A stretch of DNA of 64,000 bases from Aeromicrobium sp. IC_218. Its GTDB lineage: Bacteria > Actinomycetota > Actinomycetes > Propionibacteriales > Nocardioidaceae. The position numbers were made by a program, and so were the translations under genes. Under the pieces are notes generated by a model, which saw only the letters and a list, made by a program, of their open reading frames with translations, had not been told where the DNA came from and did no database searches. How positions within the stretch are numbered: position 1 is the stretch's first letter; the number at the start of each line of letters is the position of its first letter. The stretch spans positions 186,001 to 250,000 of the forward strand of contig NZ_SJXM01000003.1 of assembly GCF_004336805.1 (NCBI RefSeq), in the 5' to 3' direction. Below are positions 18,991 through 29,523 of this stretch, one piece after another.

Positions 18991-20794
18991 CACCGCGGCG
19001 CCCGACGACCTGACGGGCACCGACGACCGCATCATGCGGCGGGGCTTCGGCCTGCTGGGCCGCGGCATCGTCGCCGAGAAGTGGTGGTTCACCGTCTCGG
19101 TCGTCGGCAGCCTGCTGTACGGCGCCATGACGGTCGCGGACGCGTGGGTGCTCGGCTGGGCGACCGACCACGTGATCCGCCCCTCCTTCGAGCGCGGCGA
19201 CGTCGCCGAGGGTGCCCTGTGGACGTCGGTGTTCCTGTTCATCGGCGTCGCGGTGCTGCGTGCGCTGGGCATCGTCGGCCGCCGGCTCGTCGGCGGCCTG
19301 GTCTACTACCGGCTCATCGCCGACTACCGGCGCCGCGTCACCCGCCAGTACCTCTCGCTGCCGATGTCGTGGCACCACCGCCACCCCACGGGCCAGCTGC
19401 TGAGCAACGCCAACGCCGACGTCGAGGCCACGTGGGCAGTCTTCATGCCGCTGCCGATGGCGCTGGGCGTCGTCGCGATGCTGCTCACCGCGATCGTCGC
19501 CATGGTCGAGGCGGACGTCGTCCTCACCCTCGTCGGCCTCGTCGTGTTCCCGGCCCTGTTCGGCATCAACGTCTTCTACCAGCGCTGGCTGTCGCCCAAG
19601 GCCGCCCGCGCCCAGTCGCTGCGCGGCGACGTCAGCGCGGTCGCCCACGAGTCGTTCGACGGCGCCACGGTCGTGAAGTCCCTGGGCCGCGAGGCCGACG
19701 AGACCGAGCGCTTCCGCGCCGCCACCGAGCGCCTGCGCGACGCCAACATCGAGGTCGGCCGCATCCGCAGCGTCTTCGACCCGCTGCTCGAGGCGCTGCC
19801 GAACCTGGGCATCCTGCTCGTCATCGTGCTCGGCGTCGGCCGGGTCGCGAGCGGCGCCGCCGAGCCCGGCGACGTCGTCCAGGTGGCCTACCTGTTCACC
19901 GTGGTCGCGTTCCCCGTGCGGGCGATCGGCTGGGTGCTGGGCGAGCTCCCTCGCAGCGTCGTCAGCTGGGACCGCGTCGACAGCGTCCTGGCCGCCACGG
20001 GCTCGATGCAGTACGGCGACCGCACGCTCCCGGGTGCCGGCGCCGTCCAGCTCGACCTGCGCGACGTCACCTACACGTTCCCCGACGCCGATCGGCCGGT
20101 GCTGTCGCACCTCGACCTGCACGTCGGACGCGGCTCGGTCACCGCCGTCGTCGGCTCCACCGGCAGCGGCAAGAGCACGTTGACCTCGCTGCTCGTGCGG
20201 CTGGTCGACCCTGAGCAGGGCCGGGTCGAGCTCGACGGCGTCGACGTGCGCACCCTGACCCACGACGACCTCGCCGCCGCGGTGGCGCTCGTGCCGCAGT
20301 CGACCTTCCTGTTCGACGACTCGGTGCGCGAGAACGTCACGCTGGGCTCCGAGCACGTCGACGACGCCACGGTCTGGGACGCGCTGCGCACCGTCCAGGC
20401 CGAGGACTTCGTGCGCGCGCTGCCCGACGGCCTCGACACCCAGCTGGGGGAGCGTGGCACCACGCTGTCCGGCGGCCAGCGCCAGCGGCTCGCCCTGGCC
20501 CGCGCCCTCGTGCGCCGACCCCGGCTGCTCGTCATGGACGACGCCACCAGCGCGCTCGACCCCGACGTCGAGCGACGCATCCTGTCCGAGCTCGCCGCGC
20601 GCACGTCCGACGGCACCGGGCCGACCGTGCTCGTCGTCGCCTACCGCAAGGCCACGATCGCCCTGGCCGACGAGGTCGTCTTCCTGCAGGCCGGACGCAT
20701 CGCCGACCGCGGCCCCCACCACGAGCTCGTCGTCCGGTCCGCGGCCTACCGCGACCTCGTCGACGCCTACGACCAGGCCCGGGAGGCGCAGTGA
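18980..20794 (+). CDS. ABC exporter half-transporter with degenerate ATP site
   Basis: The 604-residue membrane-ATPase fusion has six predicted transmembrane helices in the first 320 residues. Walker A is GSTGSGKST (about 391-399) and the signature is canonical LSGGQ (496-500). After Walker B the catalytic Glu is replaced by Asp521 ([12 protein letters not shown]), and the H-loop His by Tyr555 (VVAYRKAT). This pattern marks the non-catalytic partner of heterodimeric exporters such as TM287/288 or BmrCD. It is coupled to hisF by overlap and to its partner by a GTGA overlap. The substrate is unknown. Confidence 0.92.
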   Translation: MSVDTAAPDDLTGTDDRIMRRGFGLLGRGIVAEKWWFTVSVVGSLLYGAMTVADAWVLGWATDHVIRPSFERGDVAEGALWTSVFLFIGVAVLRALGIVGRRLVGGLVYYRLIADYRRRVTRQYLSLPMSWHHRHPTGQLLSNANADVEATWAVFMPLPMALGVVAMLLTAIVAMVEADVVLTLVGLVVFPALFGINVFYQRWLSPKAARAQSLRGDVSAVAHESFDGATVVKSLGREADETERFRAATERLRDANIEVGRIRSVFDPLLEALPNLGILLVIVLGVGRVASGAAEPGDVVQVAYLFTVVAFPVRAIGWVLGELPRSVVSWDRVDSVLAATGSMQYGDRTLPGAGAVQLDLRDVTYTFPDADRPVLSHLDLHVGRGSVTAVVGSTGSGKSTLTSLLVRLVDPEQGRVELDGVDVRTLTHDDLAAAVALVPQSTFLFDDSVRENVTLGSEHVDDATVWDALRTVQAEDFVRALPDGLDTQLGERGTTLSGGQRQRLALARALVRRPRLLVMDDATSALDPDVERRILSELAARTSDGTGPTVLVVAYRKATIALADEVVFLQAGRIADRGPHHELVVRSAAYRDLVDAYDQAREAQ

Positions 20795-22623
20795 CCACCA
20801 CGACCGCCGAGCGCCGCACCGCGGCGCCCGCTCCCGCCACCGAGGCGCACGAGGTGACCGGCTGGGCCGTCCTGCGTCGCGGCCTCGCCCTCTCGCCGCA
20901 GGTCATGGAGGGCCTGGGCGTCACGCTGCTGCTGGCCCTGCTGAGCACGGTGGGCGCCTCGGTCGTCCCGATCGTCGTGCGCGCCGCCATCGACGACGGC
21001 CTCGGCGACGGCTCGCAGATGGACGAGGGCCGGATCTTCCTCTACGCCGGGCTCACACTGGTCGTCGTCCTCCTGACGGCCGGCGCCGGCTACGCGATGC
21101 GCGTGCGGCTGTTCACGCGCAGCGAGGTCGCGCTGTCCGACCTGCGCGTCCGGGCCTTCCGGCACGTCCACGACCTGTCGGTGCTGACGCAGAGCAGCGA
21201 GCGCCGCGGCGTGCTCGTCTCCCGCGTGACGTCCGACATCGACCAGATCTCGCTGTTCCTGCAGTTCACCGGCGTGATGATCGTGGTCAGCGTCGGGCAG
21301 ATGCTCGTGGCGACGATGATCATGGCCTACTACTCGTGGCAGCTGACGCTCGTCGTGCTGGTCTGCTTCCTGCCGCTGTGGCTCTCGCTGACGCTGTTCG
21401 CCAAGCACATGAGCCGGGCCTACGACACCGTCCGCCGCACCGTCGGCGAGATGATCGCGGTCATCGCCGAGCCCGTGGTCGGCGCCTCGGTCGTCCGCTC
21501 GTACGCCATCGAGCGCCGAACCCAGCGCCGCGTCGACGCCGGCATCGACCGCAACTACCGCGCGAACATCCGCGCTCAGAGCATCGTCGCCGTGACGTTC
21601 GCGTCCGCCGGCGTCGCGGGCGGCCTGGCCAACGCCGGCGTCATCGCGCTGGGCGTGGTGCTCGGCGTGGCCGGCGGCCTGTCCATGGGCACCGTCATCG
21701 CCTTCGCCTTCCTGGTCGGCCTGTTCGTCGGCCCGGCGCAGCAGGCGACCCAGGTCATCACCGACGCGCAGAACGCCATCGCGTCGTGGCGCCGGGTCAT
21801 CGCGCTGCTCGACACCCCGGCCGACGTCGTCGACCCGGGGGAGCGTGGCACGACGATCCCCGACGAGCCGCTCGGCGCCCGCTTCGCCGACGTGGCCTTC
21901 GCCTACCCCGGCGGCCCGCGCGTGCTCACCGACGTCGACGTCGAGATCGCGCCGCGCCAGCGGGTGGCGGTCGTGGGCGAGACCGGCTCGGGCAAGACGA
22001 CCTTCGCCAAGCTGCTCACCCGGCTGATGGACCCGGTCGAGGGGGCCGTCCTGCTCGGCGGGGTCGACCTGCGCGACGTCCCGTTCAGCGACCTGCGCCG
22101 CCACGTCGTGATGGTGCCGCAGGAGGGCTTCCTGTTCGACGCCACGCTGCGCGAGAACCTGCAGTACGGACGATCCGGCGCCACCGACGCCGAGCTGGAG
22201 ACCGCGTTCACCGACCTCGGCCTGGCCGACTGGTACGCCGGCCTGCCGCAGGGGCTCGACACGCCCGTCGGCCAGCGCGGCGAGTCGCTGTCGGCCGGCG
22301 AGCGCCAGCTCGTCGCGCTCGTCCGCGCCGCCCTGGCCGACCCGGCGTTCCTGGTGCTCGACGAGGCCACGAGCGCGGTCGACCCGCAGACCGAGCTGCG
22401 CGCCACGCGGGCGCTCGACACCCTGCTGTCCGGGCGCACGAGCGTCACCATCGCGCACCGGCTCAGCACCGCCGAGTCCGCCGACCGCGTGCTCGTGTTC
22501 GACGCGGGCCGCCTCGTCCAGGACGGCAGCCACGCCGAGCTGCTGGCCGAGGGCGGCGTGTACGGGCGGCTGCACGCCAGCTGGGTCGCCCAGTCGAACC
22601 TGCCTGGGAGGATGGACGCGTGA
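20791..22623 (+). CDS. ABC exporter half-transporter with canonical ATP site
   Basis: This 610-residue partner of the preceding half-transporter has an N-terminal membrane domain, Walker [10 protein letters not shown] (about 396-404), Walker B followed by catalytic Glu525 ([12 protein letters not shown]) and a normal IAHRLST H-loop. Its signature is LSAGE (500-504), deviating from LSGGQ. That is the complement expected in a heterodimer with one strong and one weak ATP site. It overlaps hisI by four bases. Confidence 0.93.
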   Translation: MTTTTAERRTAAPAPATEAHEVTGWAVLRRGLALSPQVMEGLGVTLLLALLSTVGASVVPIVVRAAIDDGLGDGSQMDEGRIFLYAGLTLVVVLLTAGAGYAMRVRLFTRSEVALSDLRVRAFRHVHDLSVLTQSSERRGVLVSRVTSDIDQISLFLQFTGVMIVVSVGQMLVATMIMAYYSWQLTLVVLVCFLPLWLSLTLFAKHMSRAYDTVRRTVGEMIAVIAEPVVGASVVRSYAIERRTQRRVDAGIDRNYRANIRAQSIVAVTFASAGVAGGLANAGVIALGVVLGVAGGLSMGTVIAFAFLVGLFVGPAQQATQVITDAQNAIASWRRVIALLDTPADVVDPGERGTTIPDEPLGARFADVAFAYPGGPRVLTDVDVEIAPRQRVAVVGETGSGKTTFAKLLTRLMDPVEGAVLLGGVDLRDVPFSDLRRHVVMVPQEGFLFDATLRENLQYGRSGATDAELETAFTDLGLADWYAGLPQGLDTPVGQRGESLSAGERQLVALVRAALADPAFLVLDEATSAVDPQTELRATRALDTLLSGRTSVTIAHRLSTAESADRVLVFDAGRLVQDGSHAELLAEGGVYGRLHASWVAQSNLPGRMDA

Positions 22624-22958
22624 ACGACCTCGACCCCGCCGTCGCCGAGCGGCTCAAGCGTGACCCGAACGGGCTCGTCCCCGCCGTCGTCCAGGAGGCG
22701 TCCACCAAGGACGTCCTGATGCTGGCCTGGATGGACGACGAGGCGCTGCGCCGCACGCTCGAGTCCGGCCGTGCGACGTACTGGAGCCGCAGCCGGCAGG
22801 AGTACTGGGTCAAGGGCGAGACCTCCGGGCACGTCCAGCAGGTGCGCGAGGTGCGGCTCGACTGCGACGGCGACACGCTCCTGCTCGTCGTCGACCAGAC
22901 CGGCGCCGCCTGCCACACCGGCGACCACACCTGCTTCGACGCGGACCGCCTGGCATGA
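22620..22958 (+). CDS. hisI: Phosphoribosyl-AMP cyclohydrolase
   Basis: The 112-residue single-domain enzyme hydrolyses PR-AMP in histidine synthesis; the HisE pyrophosphohydrolase is separate, as usual in actinobacteria. It shows [37 protein letters not shown] and the zinc Cys motifs LDCDGD and CHTGDHTCF. The GTG start overlaps the ABC gene stop, and its own end overlaps the next membrane-protein gene, so it is embedded in a five-gene coupled unit starting with hisF. Confidence 0.96.
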   Translation: MNDLDPAVAERLKRDPNGLVPAVVQEASTKDVLMLAWMDDEALRRTLESGRATYWSRSRQEYWVKGETSGHVQQVREVRLDCDGDTLLLVVDQTGAACHTGDHTCFDADRLA

Positions 22959-23542
22959 ACGCCCGCCGGCTGTACGGCCCGGTCGTCCTGGCCCTCCTCG
23001 CCGTCGGCGGCCTGGCCTTCCTCGGCGCCACCCGCGTGTGGGCCGAGGCGACGGTCGAGGCGGACGGGCTGCTGCCCGACGACGTCTCGGTCACCGGCCG
23101 CGACGTCGCCCCGGCGGCCGCCGCGCTGGCCCTCGTGGTCGTCGCGGCGTCCCTCGCCGTGCTGGCCGCCTCCGTCCGGGTGCGTCGCGTCGTCGGCGTG
23201 CTCGTCGTCGTGGTCTCGGTGCTCGCCTGCGTGCTGGTGCTGACCGCCGACGTCACCGGCAGCGCGTTTACGCAGGCGGTCGAGGAGTCCACGGCCTACA
23301 CCGGCACCAACGACCCCGACGTCGTCGTCGAGTCCGTGTGGCGGCTCGTGACCGCGGGGGCGTTCGTGCTCGCGGCCCTGCTCGGCGCCGTCGTCGCCGC
23401 GCTGGCCGGACGCTGGCCCACCATGGGCCGACGCTACGACGCGCCGGCCGCGCACGGCCCCGACGACCGGGTCGCCACCGAGGACGCCTCGCCCGCCGAC
23501 CTCTGGAAGGCGCTCGACGAGGGCCGCGACCCGACGCAGTAG
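22955..23542 (+). CDS. Trp-region conserved membrane protein (TIGR02234-like)
   Basis: The 195-residue protein has hydrophobic segments near residues 5-25, 48-67, 72-95 and 130-152 and a short acidic C-terminal tail. It has the size, topology and position of the actinobacterial Trp_oprn_chp family, which normally sits between trpE and trpC. Here it directly overlaps hisI, so trpE is missing from between them. Its role is unknown. Confidence 0.82.
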   Translation: MNARRLYGPVVLALLAVGGLAFLGATRVWAEATVEADGLLPDDVSVTGRDVAPAAAALALVVVAASLAVLAASVRVRRVVGVLVVVVSVLACVLVLTADVTGSAFTQAVEESTAYTGTNDPDVVVESVWRLVTAGAFVLAALLGAVVAALAGRWPTMGRRYDAPAAHGPDDRVATEDASPADLWKALDEGRDPTQ

Positions 23543-23587
23543 GCTGTGGCCGCACGCATGCACGCACCGCCACTCGAGGAGAGACCC

Positions 23588-23794
23588 ATGCACCACGGCT
23601 CCACCCCCGCCGCCTGGACGGCCGTCATCATGGCCCTGGTCGGCCTGACGATCGGTGGCGTCGGACTCGTCCCCGAGCCGAACTGGGTGATCTTCTGGAT
23701 CGGTGTCGGCGTGACCATCGCGGCTGGCATCGTGGGTCCGGTCATGTCCGCGGCCGGTCTGGGCGCCAAGCGCGCCGAGGCCGACCACCACTGA
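23588..23794 (+). CDS. HGxxPAAW small membrane protein
   Basis: The 68-residue protein opens with HHGSTPAAWTAV, matching the family-defining motif. Two hydrophobic segments follow (about residues 12-28 and 33-52). The ATG at 23588 follows GAGGAGA. The family is regularly found next to trpC in actinobacteria. Its function is unknown. Confidence 0.85.
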   Translation: MHHGSTPAAWTAVIMALVGLTIGGVGLVPEPNWVIFWIGVGVTIAAGIVGPVMSAAGLGAKRAEADHH

Positions 23795-23816
23795 TCTCGC
23801 GACTCCGAGGAGCCCG

Positions 23817-24467
23817 ATGACCGACGGCCCGCAGTACCCCTCGTACCCCGGCGACCCGCAGCAGCCGGGGCAGACCCCGCCGCCGCAGCAGGGGGGCTAC
23901 CCCCAGCAGCCCGGACCGCAGCAGCCCGGCACGTACCCGCAGGGCTACGGCCAGCAGCCCTACCAGCCGGCTCCGCCGCCGCAGGGCTACGGCTACCCGG
24001 CGCACCCGTACGCCGGCTGGTGGTCGCGCGTGGGCGCCGTCATCCTGGACTCGCTGGTCACGCTCGCCGTCATGCTCGTGCCGCTGGTGATCGGGCTGAT
24101 CATCCTGTTCTCGACCGCCGAGACGCAGACGCGGCTCGACGGCACGGAGGAGATCACCGACGCCGGCAACCCGCTCGGCGTCATCCTCATCGTCCTGTCG
24201 TTCGTCGTGGCGTTCGCCTTCACGATCTGGAACTCGATCGTGCGCCCCGGCCGCACCGGGCAGAGCCTGGGCAAGCAGTGGCTGGGCATCAAGATCGTCC
24301 GCGAGAACGACGGCCAGCCGATCGGCGTCGGCATGTCGTTCCTGCGCTACATCATGTACTCGATCTTCGTGAACGCGTGCTTCCTGGACGTCCTGTGGCC
24401 GCTGTGGGACGCGCGCAAGCGCACCTGGCACGACATGGTCGTCAGCTCGGTCGTCGTGCGCGCCTGA
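23817..24467 (+). CDS. RDD-family membrane protein with Pro/Gln-rich N-terminus
   Basis: The 216-residue protein has about 60 residues of Pro/Gln/Gly/Tyr-rich low-complexity sequence followed by an RDD domain. The RDD motif region is WWSRVGAVILDSLVT, and a second conserved block is GQSLGKQWLGIKIV. Three hydrophobic segments are predicted. RDD proteins have been linked to sodium/proton exchange in some bacteria, but the role here is unknown. It is followed two bases later by the DUF2752 gene. Confidence 0.85.
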   Translation: MTDGPQYPSYPGDPQQPGQTPPPQQGGYPQQPGPQQPGTYPQGYGQQPYQPAPPPQGYGYPAHPYAGWWSRVGAVILDSLVTLAVMLVPLVIGLIILFSTAETQTRLDGTEEITDAGNPLGVILIVLSFVVAFAFTIWNSIVRPGRTGQSLGKQWLGIKIVRENDGQPIGVGMSFLRYIMYSIFVNACFLDVLWPLWDARKRTWHDMVVSSVVVRA

Positions 24468-24468
24468 C

Positions 24469-24894
24469 ATGAGCACCGTCTCCACCCGTGACGCCCGTTG
24501 GTCCGCCCTCCGCGGACCGGCGGGCGTCGCCGTCGGCGGGCTGGCGCTGGGCGTCCTGCTGCACGTGCGCGACCCGCACGACTCCGGCTCGTACGGCTAC
24601 TGCCCGTTCCTGCTGCTCGGCGACCGGCCGTGCCCGGGTTGCGGGGGGCTGCGCGCGGCGAACCTGCTGACCAACGGCGACGTGGTCGGGGCGATCTCCA
24701 GCAACCTGCTCGCCGTGGTGCTGGTCGGTGTCCTCGCGGTGGCGTGGGTGGTGTGGGTCGTACGGCGCTGGCGGGGCGAGCACGGCGCTCGGATGATCGT
24801 CCTGAGCGGCCGCGCGGGGGCCGTCCTCATCGCCGCGGTCGTCGCGTTCGGCATCGTCCGCAACCTGCCGTTCGGGGCCTGGCTGGCACCGTGA
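24469..24894 (+). CDS. DUF2752 membrane protein
   Basis: The 141-residue protein carries the DUF2752 Cys motif as RPCPGCGGLRAAN, with a preceding Cys in YGYCPFLLLG. Three hydrophobic segments are predicted. Its start is one base after the RDD gene's stop triplet, so the two are probably co-translated. Its role is unknown. Confidence 0.82.
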   Translation: MSTVSTRDARWSALRGPAGVAVGGLALGVLLHVRDPHDSGSYGYCPFLLLGDRPCPGCGGLRAANLLTNGDVVGAISSNLLAVVLVGVLAVAWVVWVVRRWRGEHGARMIVLSGRAGAVLIAAVVAFGIVRNLPFGAWLAP

Positions 24895-24909
24895 TCGACC
24901 CCGAACGAG

Positions 24910-24943
24910 AGGACCCCCGGCACCACGAGGTGCCGGGGGTCCT
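24910..24943. terminator. Perfect 15-base hairpin
   Basis: Bases 24910-24924 pair with 24929-24943 around an ACGA loop. It sits between the DUF2752 gene and the convergent DUF4190 gene and probably ends both transcripts. It lacks a T-run. Confidence 0.8.
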
Positions 24944-24959
24944 GTCGTACGAGGGACGG

Positions 24960-25334
24960 TCAGTTGCCGACGACCGCCAGGTTGATCACGATGCCGGCGA
25001 TCCACAGGACGATGGCGACGATGCCCAGGACCAGACCCGCGGTGGCCATGCCGGCCCCGGTCTGGCGTCCGCCGCTGGCGGCGATCTCCTTCTTCGCAGT
25101 GTTCGACAGCACGATCGCGACGATGCCGGCGATGCCGCAGCACAGCAGCCCGACGATGCCCAGGATCATCGACCACAGCGCCTTCTTGTTCTGCTCCGGC
25201 GGCGCGCCGTAGCCACCGTCGCCGTAGCCGTACCCACCGGGCGGCGGCGGGGGGACGTCCCCTCCGGAGCCGTAGGGCGGAAGCCCACCGGGCTGGTTCG
25301 GGTCGTTGCTGAAAGGCGGCTCGTTGGTCGTCAT
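24960..25334 (-). CDS. DUF4190 membrane protein
   Basis: The 124-residue protein has a Pro/Gly/Tyr-rich N-terminal half and then two hydrophobic segments separated by AKKEIAASGGRQTGAGMATAG, the signature layout of DUF4190. The conserved lead-in is [24 protein letters not shown] lies seven bases before the ATG, indicating its own leaderless-type promoter. A broken paralogue lies just upstream on the same strand. Confidence 0.85.
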   Translation of the reverse strand: MTTNEPPFSNDPNQPGGLPPYGSGGDVPPPPPGGYGYGDGGYGAPPEQNKKALWSMILGIVGLLCCGIAGIVAIVLSNTAKKEIAASGGRQTGAGMATAGLVLGIVAIVLWIAGIVINLAVVGN

Positions 25335-25398
25335 GCGCGCGAGCGTAGTGAACTCCGCGGGCCGGCGCGCGCTGCGACGCGCGTCCGTGGACGATCGC

Positions 25399-25777
25399 TC
25401 AGAGCGTCAGCACCAGGTCGAGACCGTTGATCGCCATGGAGACGACGGTGCCCAGGAGGCCGACCGCGCCCAGCACGATGCCGGCGAGCGCCATGCCGCC
25501 ACCGTCCTGGCGCCCGCCGGACGCGGCGACCTCCTGGCGCGCCAGCACACCGAGCACGATCGCTGGCACGCCGAGCAGGAAGCAGCAGCAGACCAGGCCG
25601 ACGATGCCCAGGATCATCGACCACAGCGCCTTCTTGTTCTGCGCGGGCGGTGCGGGCCAGCCAGCTCCCGTCCAGCCGGCACCGTGGGGTGGCTGCGGCG
25701 ACTGCTGGGGCGGCAGCCAGCCGTACGGCGGCAGGTCGGTCGCGGTCGCCCTCGCCGGGCGGCTCGTGGTCGGTCAC
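25399..25777 (-). pseudogene. DUF4190 paralogue with a frameshift in the N-terminal part
   Basis: The C-terminal part (25399 to about 25740) reads as a normal DUF4190 protein: [13 protein letters not shown], then [18 protein letters not shown] and two hydrophobic segments. This frame has no ATG, GTG or TTG before a stop at 25774-25776. A different frame starts with GTG at 25777 and reads [13 protein letters not shown], matching the paralogue's MTTNEPPFSND. TAGGCT lies six bases upstream of that GTG. Joining the two needs a one-base shift near 25735-25755, in a CGACCG repeat. It is either a recent mutation or a sequencing error. Intact, it would have about 125 residues. Confidence 0.7.
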
Positions 25778-25786
25778 CGGGGGAGC

Positions 25787-26449
25787 CTACTGAGCGGCGG
25801 ACGGGACGTCCGGCGTCCGGGTGAACCACAGGTAGGCGTGGCCCCAGGCGCCGTAGACGACCGGCAGGGCCAGCACGAGGCCGACGCACGCCACGAGCAC
25901 CCCGGCCAGCACGATGCCGAGCGTCAGCAGCATGAGGCTGACGACGTCGCCGAGGTGCTGGACGACGAGCTCGCCGCTGCGGCGCACCGCGTCCACCGGT
26001 CCGAGCCGCTCGACCAGGACGACGTAGGGCGTGAACCCGGTCAGCACCGCCACGGCCACACCGGGAAGCACGCACAGCAGGGTGCCGACCGTCGTCATCG
26101 TGGCCACGAGGAGCCCGGTGAGCACCACGTCGGGCAGGGGGAGCGACCGCGCGGCACGGACGACGTCGAAGTCGTGTCCGTCCAGCGCGTCCAGGCCCGC
26201 TCGCACGAGTACCGCGGCCAGCACCTGCCAGAACGCGACGAGGACGATCGCCCAGCACGCCCAGGCGATGCGGCTCGTGCCGGCGACGGCCTGCACGCCG
26301 GCCACCGACAGCACCCCGGCGAGCACCACGAGCGCGCTGCCGCCGACCACACGGGCCGGGTCGGCCGCCACGACGCGCCAGGCCGCGGCGAGCGAGTCGA
26401 ACGGCTCCAGCTCGGGCGGGGGAGGCGCGGCGGGCGGGTCGGAGGCCAT
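25787..26449 (-). CDS. Multi-pass membrane protein
   Basis: The 220-residue protein has a Pro-rich cytoplasmic start ([20 protein letters not shown]) and about five hydrophobic segments. Its Phe-Asp-Ser and [12 protein letters not shown] pattern resembles the loosely defined glycerophosphoryl-diester-phosphodiesterase membrane-domain proteins of actinobacteria, but I do not assign a family. TACGCT is six bases before the ATG. It probably forms a unit with the two DUF4190 genes downstream. Confidence 0.72.
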   Translation of the reverse strand: MASDPPAAPPPPELEPFDSLAAAWRVVAADPARVVGGSALVVLAGVLSVAGVQAVAGTSRIAWACWAIVLVAFWQVLAAVLVRAGLDALDGHDFDVVRAARSLPLPDVVLTGLLVATMTTVGTLLCVLPGVAVAVLTGFTPYVVLVERLGPVDAVRRSGELVVQHLGDVVSLMLLTLGIVLAGVLVACVGLVLALPVVYGAWGHAYLWFTRTPDVPSAAQ

Positions 26450-26535
26450 GGCCGGAGCGTAGCGACGCGCGAGACGACGATCCCGGCGGCGCGGCCGGAT
26501 GCTGGGCTGTCGTCCGGCGTGACGAGCGCTCGGAC

Positions 26536-26541
26536 TAGGCT
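26536..26541 (+). promoter_or_regulatory. -10 box of trpC
   Basis: TAGGCT lies 49 bases before the trpC ATG, leaving a leader of about 40 bases with a GGAGGAGG ribosome-binding site. No tryptophan-rich leader peptide or T-box is visible in it. Confidence 0.5.
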
Positions 26542-26590
26542 GGGACGCATTCCGGCCCGTGCCGCGGCCGGTGCATCGGAGGAGGCCACG

Positions 26591-27397
26591 ATGACCGTGC
26601 TCGACGACATCCTTGCGGGCGTCGCCGCGGACCGTGAGCAGCGCATGGCGCAGACCACGCTCGAGGACCTCAAGGAGCGCGCCGCGCGCCAGCTGCCCTC
26701 GATCGACCCCATGCCCGCCTTCCGCGCCGACGGCGTGTCGGTCATCGCCGAGGTCAAGCGGTCCAGCCCCAGCAAGGGAGCGCTCGCCGAGATCGCCGAC
26801 CCGGCCGCGCTCGCGGCGGCCTACGAGTCCGGTGGCGCGGCCACGATCAGCGTGCTCACCGAGCAGCGCCGCTTCGGCGGCTCGCTCGACGACCTGCGCG
26901 CCGTCCGGTCGCGCGTCGACGTGCCGCTGCTGCGCAAGGACTTCATCACCACCTCCTACGAGCTGTGGGAGGCACGCGCCGCGGGCGCCGACCTGGCGCT
27001 GCTCATCGTCGCCGCGCTCGAGCAGAACGCGCTGGAGAGCCTGATCGAGCGCTCCCGGTCGATCGGCCTCACGCCGCTCGTCGAGGTGCACGACGAGGAG
27101 GAGGCGCGTCGGGCGGTCGACGCCGGCGCCGACCTGGTGGGCGTCAACGCCCGCAACCTCAAGACGCTCGAGGTCGACACCGGCACCTTCGCGCGGGTCG
27201 CGCCGGTGCTGCCCGATCACGTGGTCAAGGTCGCCGAGTCCGGCGTGAAGGGCCCGCACGACGTCATCTCCTACGCCCGCTCGGGCGCGAACGTCGTGCT
27301 GGTCGGCGAGACCCTGGTGCGGGGCGACGACCCGCGGGCGTCCGTCGCCGACCTGGTCGCGGCCGGGCAGCACCCGGCGCTGCAGCACCGATGGTGA
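26591..27397 (+). CDS. trpC: Indole-3-glycerol phosphate synthase
   Basis: The 268-residue TIM barrel cyclises CdRP to indole-3-glycerol phosphate. Conserved elements are [60 protein letters not shown] and [11 protein letters not shown]. No trpF, trpD, trpE or trpG lies nearby. The HisA/PriA protein of this window could supply the TrpF step. A strong ribosome-binding site precedes the ATG. Confidence 0.97.
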   Translation: MTVLDDILAGVAADREQRMAQTTLEDLKERAARQLPSIDPMPAFRADGVSVIAEVKRSSPSKGALAEIADPAALAAAYESGGAATISVLTEQRRFGGSLDDLRAVRSRVDVPLLRKDFITTSYELWEARAAGADLALLIVAALEQNALESLIERSRSIGLTPLVEVHDEEEARRAVDAGADLVGVNARNLKTLEVDTGTFARVAPVLPDHVVKVAESGVKGPHDVISYARSGANVVLVGETLVRGDDPRASVADLVAAGQHPALQHRW

Positions 27398-27430
27398 CCC
27401 GGCGCTCCACCCCGCCGCCCCTTGTCACGA

Positions 27431-27466
27431 CCGGCGAGACTCGTCCCACAGGCGAGTGACCGCCGG
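27431..27466 (+). other. Interrupted stem-loop between trpC and trpB
   Basis: CCGGCG (27431-27436) pairs with CGCCGG (27461-27466), and ACTCG (27439-27443) with CGAGT (27453-27457), around a 9-base loop. It lies in the only real gap of the trpCBA run, 37 bases before the trpB ATG. It could be a processing, attenuation or stabilising hairpin. Confidence 0.4.
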
Positions 27467-27502
27467 CTGTCGCCCGCTCGCTCCTTGCAGAGGAACTCCG
27501 TC

Positions 27503-28725
<1,223 letters not shown>

Positions 28726-28729
<4 letters not shown>

Positions 28730-29523
28730 GCGCGATCGACGAGCTGTTCACCCGCACCCGCGCCGAGGACCGCGCCGCGCTCGTGGGCTACCTGCCGGCC
28801 GGCTTCCCCGACCAGCGGACGTCCGTCGCGGCGGTCGAGGCGATGGTCGAGGGCGGCGTCGACCTGGTCGAGGTCGGCCTGCCCTACAGCGACCCGGTGA
28901 TGGACGGACCCACCATCCAGGCGGCCGCCGAGGCCGCGCTGGCCGCCGGCACCAAGGTCGGCGACGTGTTCGACGTGGTCGCCGCGAGCGCCGCCACCGG
29001 CGCGCCGACGGTCGTCATGACCTACTGGAACCCGGTCGAGCGCCTCGGCGTCGCCACCTTCGCCGAGCGGCTCGCCGCCGCCGGCGGCTCGGGCCTCATC
29101 ACGCCCGACCTCACGCCCGACGAGGCGGGGGAGTGGACGCAGGCGGCCCACGAGCACGGCCTCGACCAGATCTTCCTCGTCGCGCCGTCGTCGACCGACG
29201 AGCGCCTGGCCATGACCGCCGAGGCGGCGAGCGGCTTCGTCTACGCCACCGCCGTCATGGGCGTCACCGGCCAGCGCCAGCAGACCAGCAGCCTGGCGCC
29301 GACCCTCGTCGAGCGCCTGCGAGGCGTCACCGACAAGCCGGTCGGCGTCGGCCTGGGCGTCAGCAACGGCGAGCAGGCCCACGAGGTCGCCGCGTTCGCC
29401 GACGCCGTCATCGTCGGCTCGGCGCTCGTGCGCTGTCTGCTGGACGCACCCACCCCCTCGGCCGGCGTCGACGCCGTCCGCGAGCTGGCCCGCGAGCTCC
29501 GCGCGGGCGTGGAGAGGCACTGA
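28726..29523 (+). CDS. trpA: Tryptophan synthase alpha chain
   Basis: The 265-residue TIM barrel cleaves indole-3-glycerol phosphate and passes indole to TrpB. Catalytic Glu and Asp lie in [21 protein letters not shown]. The later blocks [19 protein letters not shown] and [12 protein letters not shown] are conserved. The GTG start overlaps trpB, and the stop shares a base with the lgt start. Confidence 0.97.

Noticed and set aside
26450..26590. T-box or peptide attenuator before trpC
   Set aside because: There is no T-box sequence, no Trp-codon-rich short frame and no terminator/antiterminator pair in the leader.
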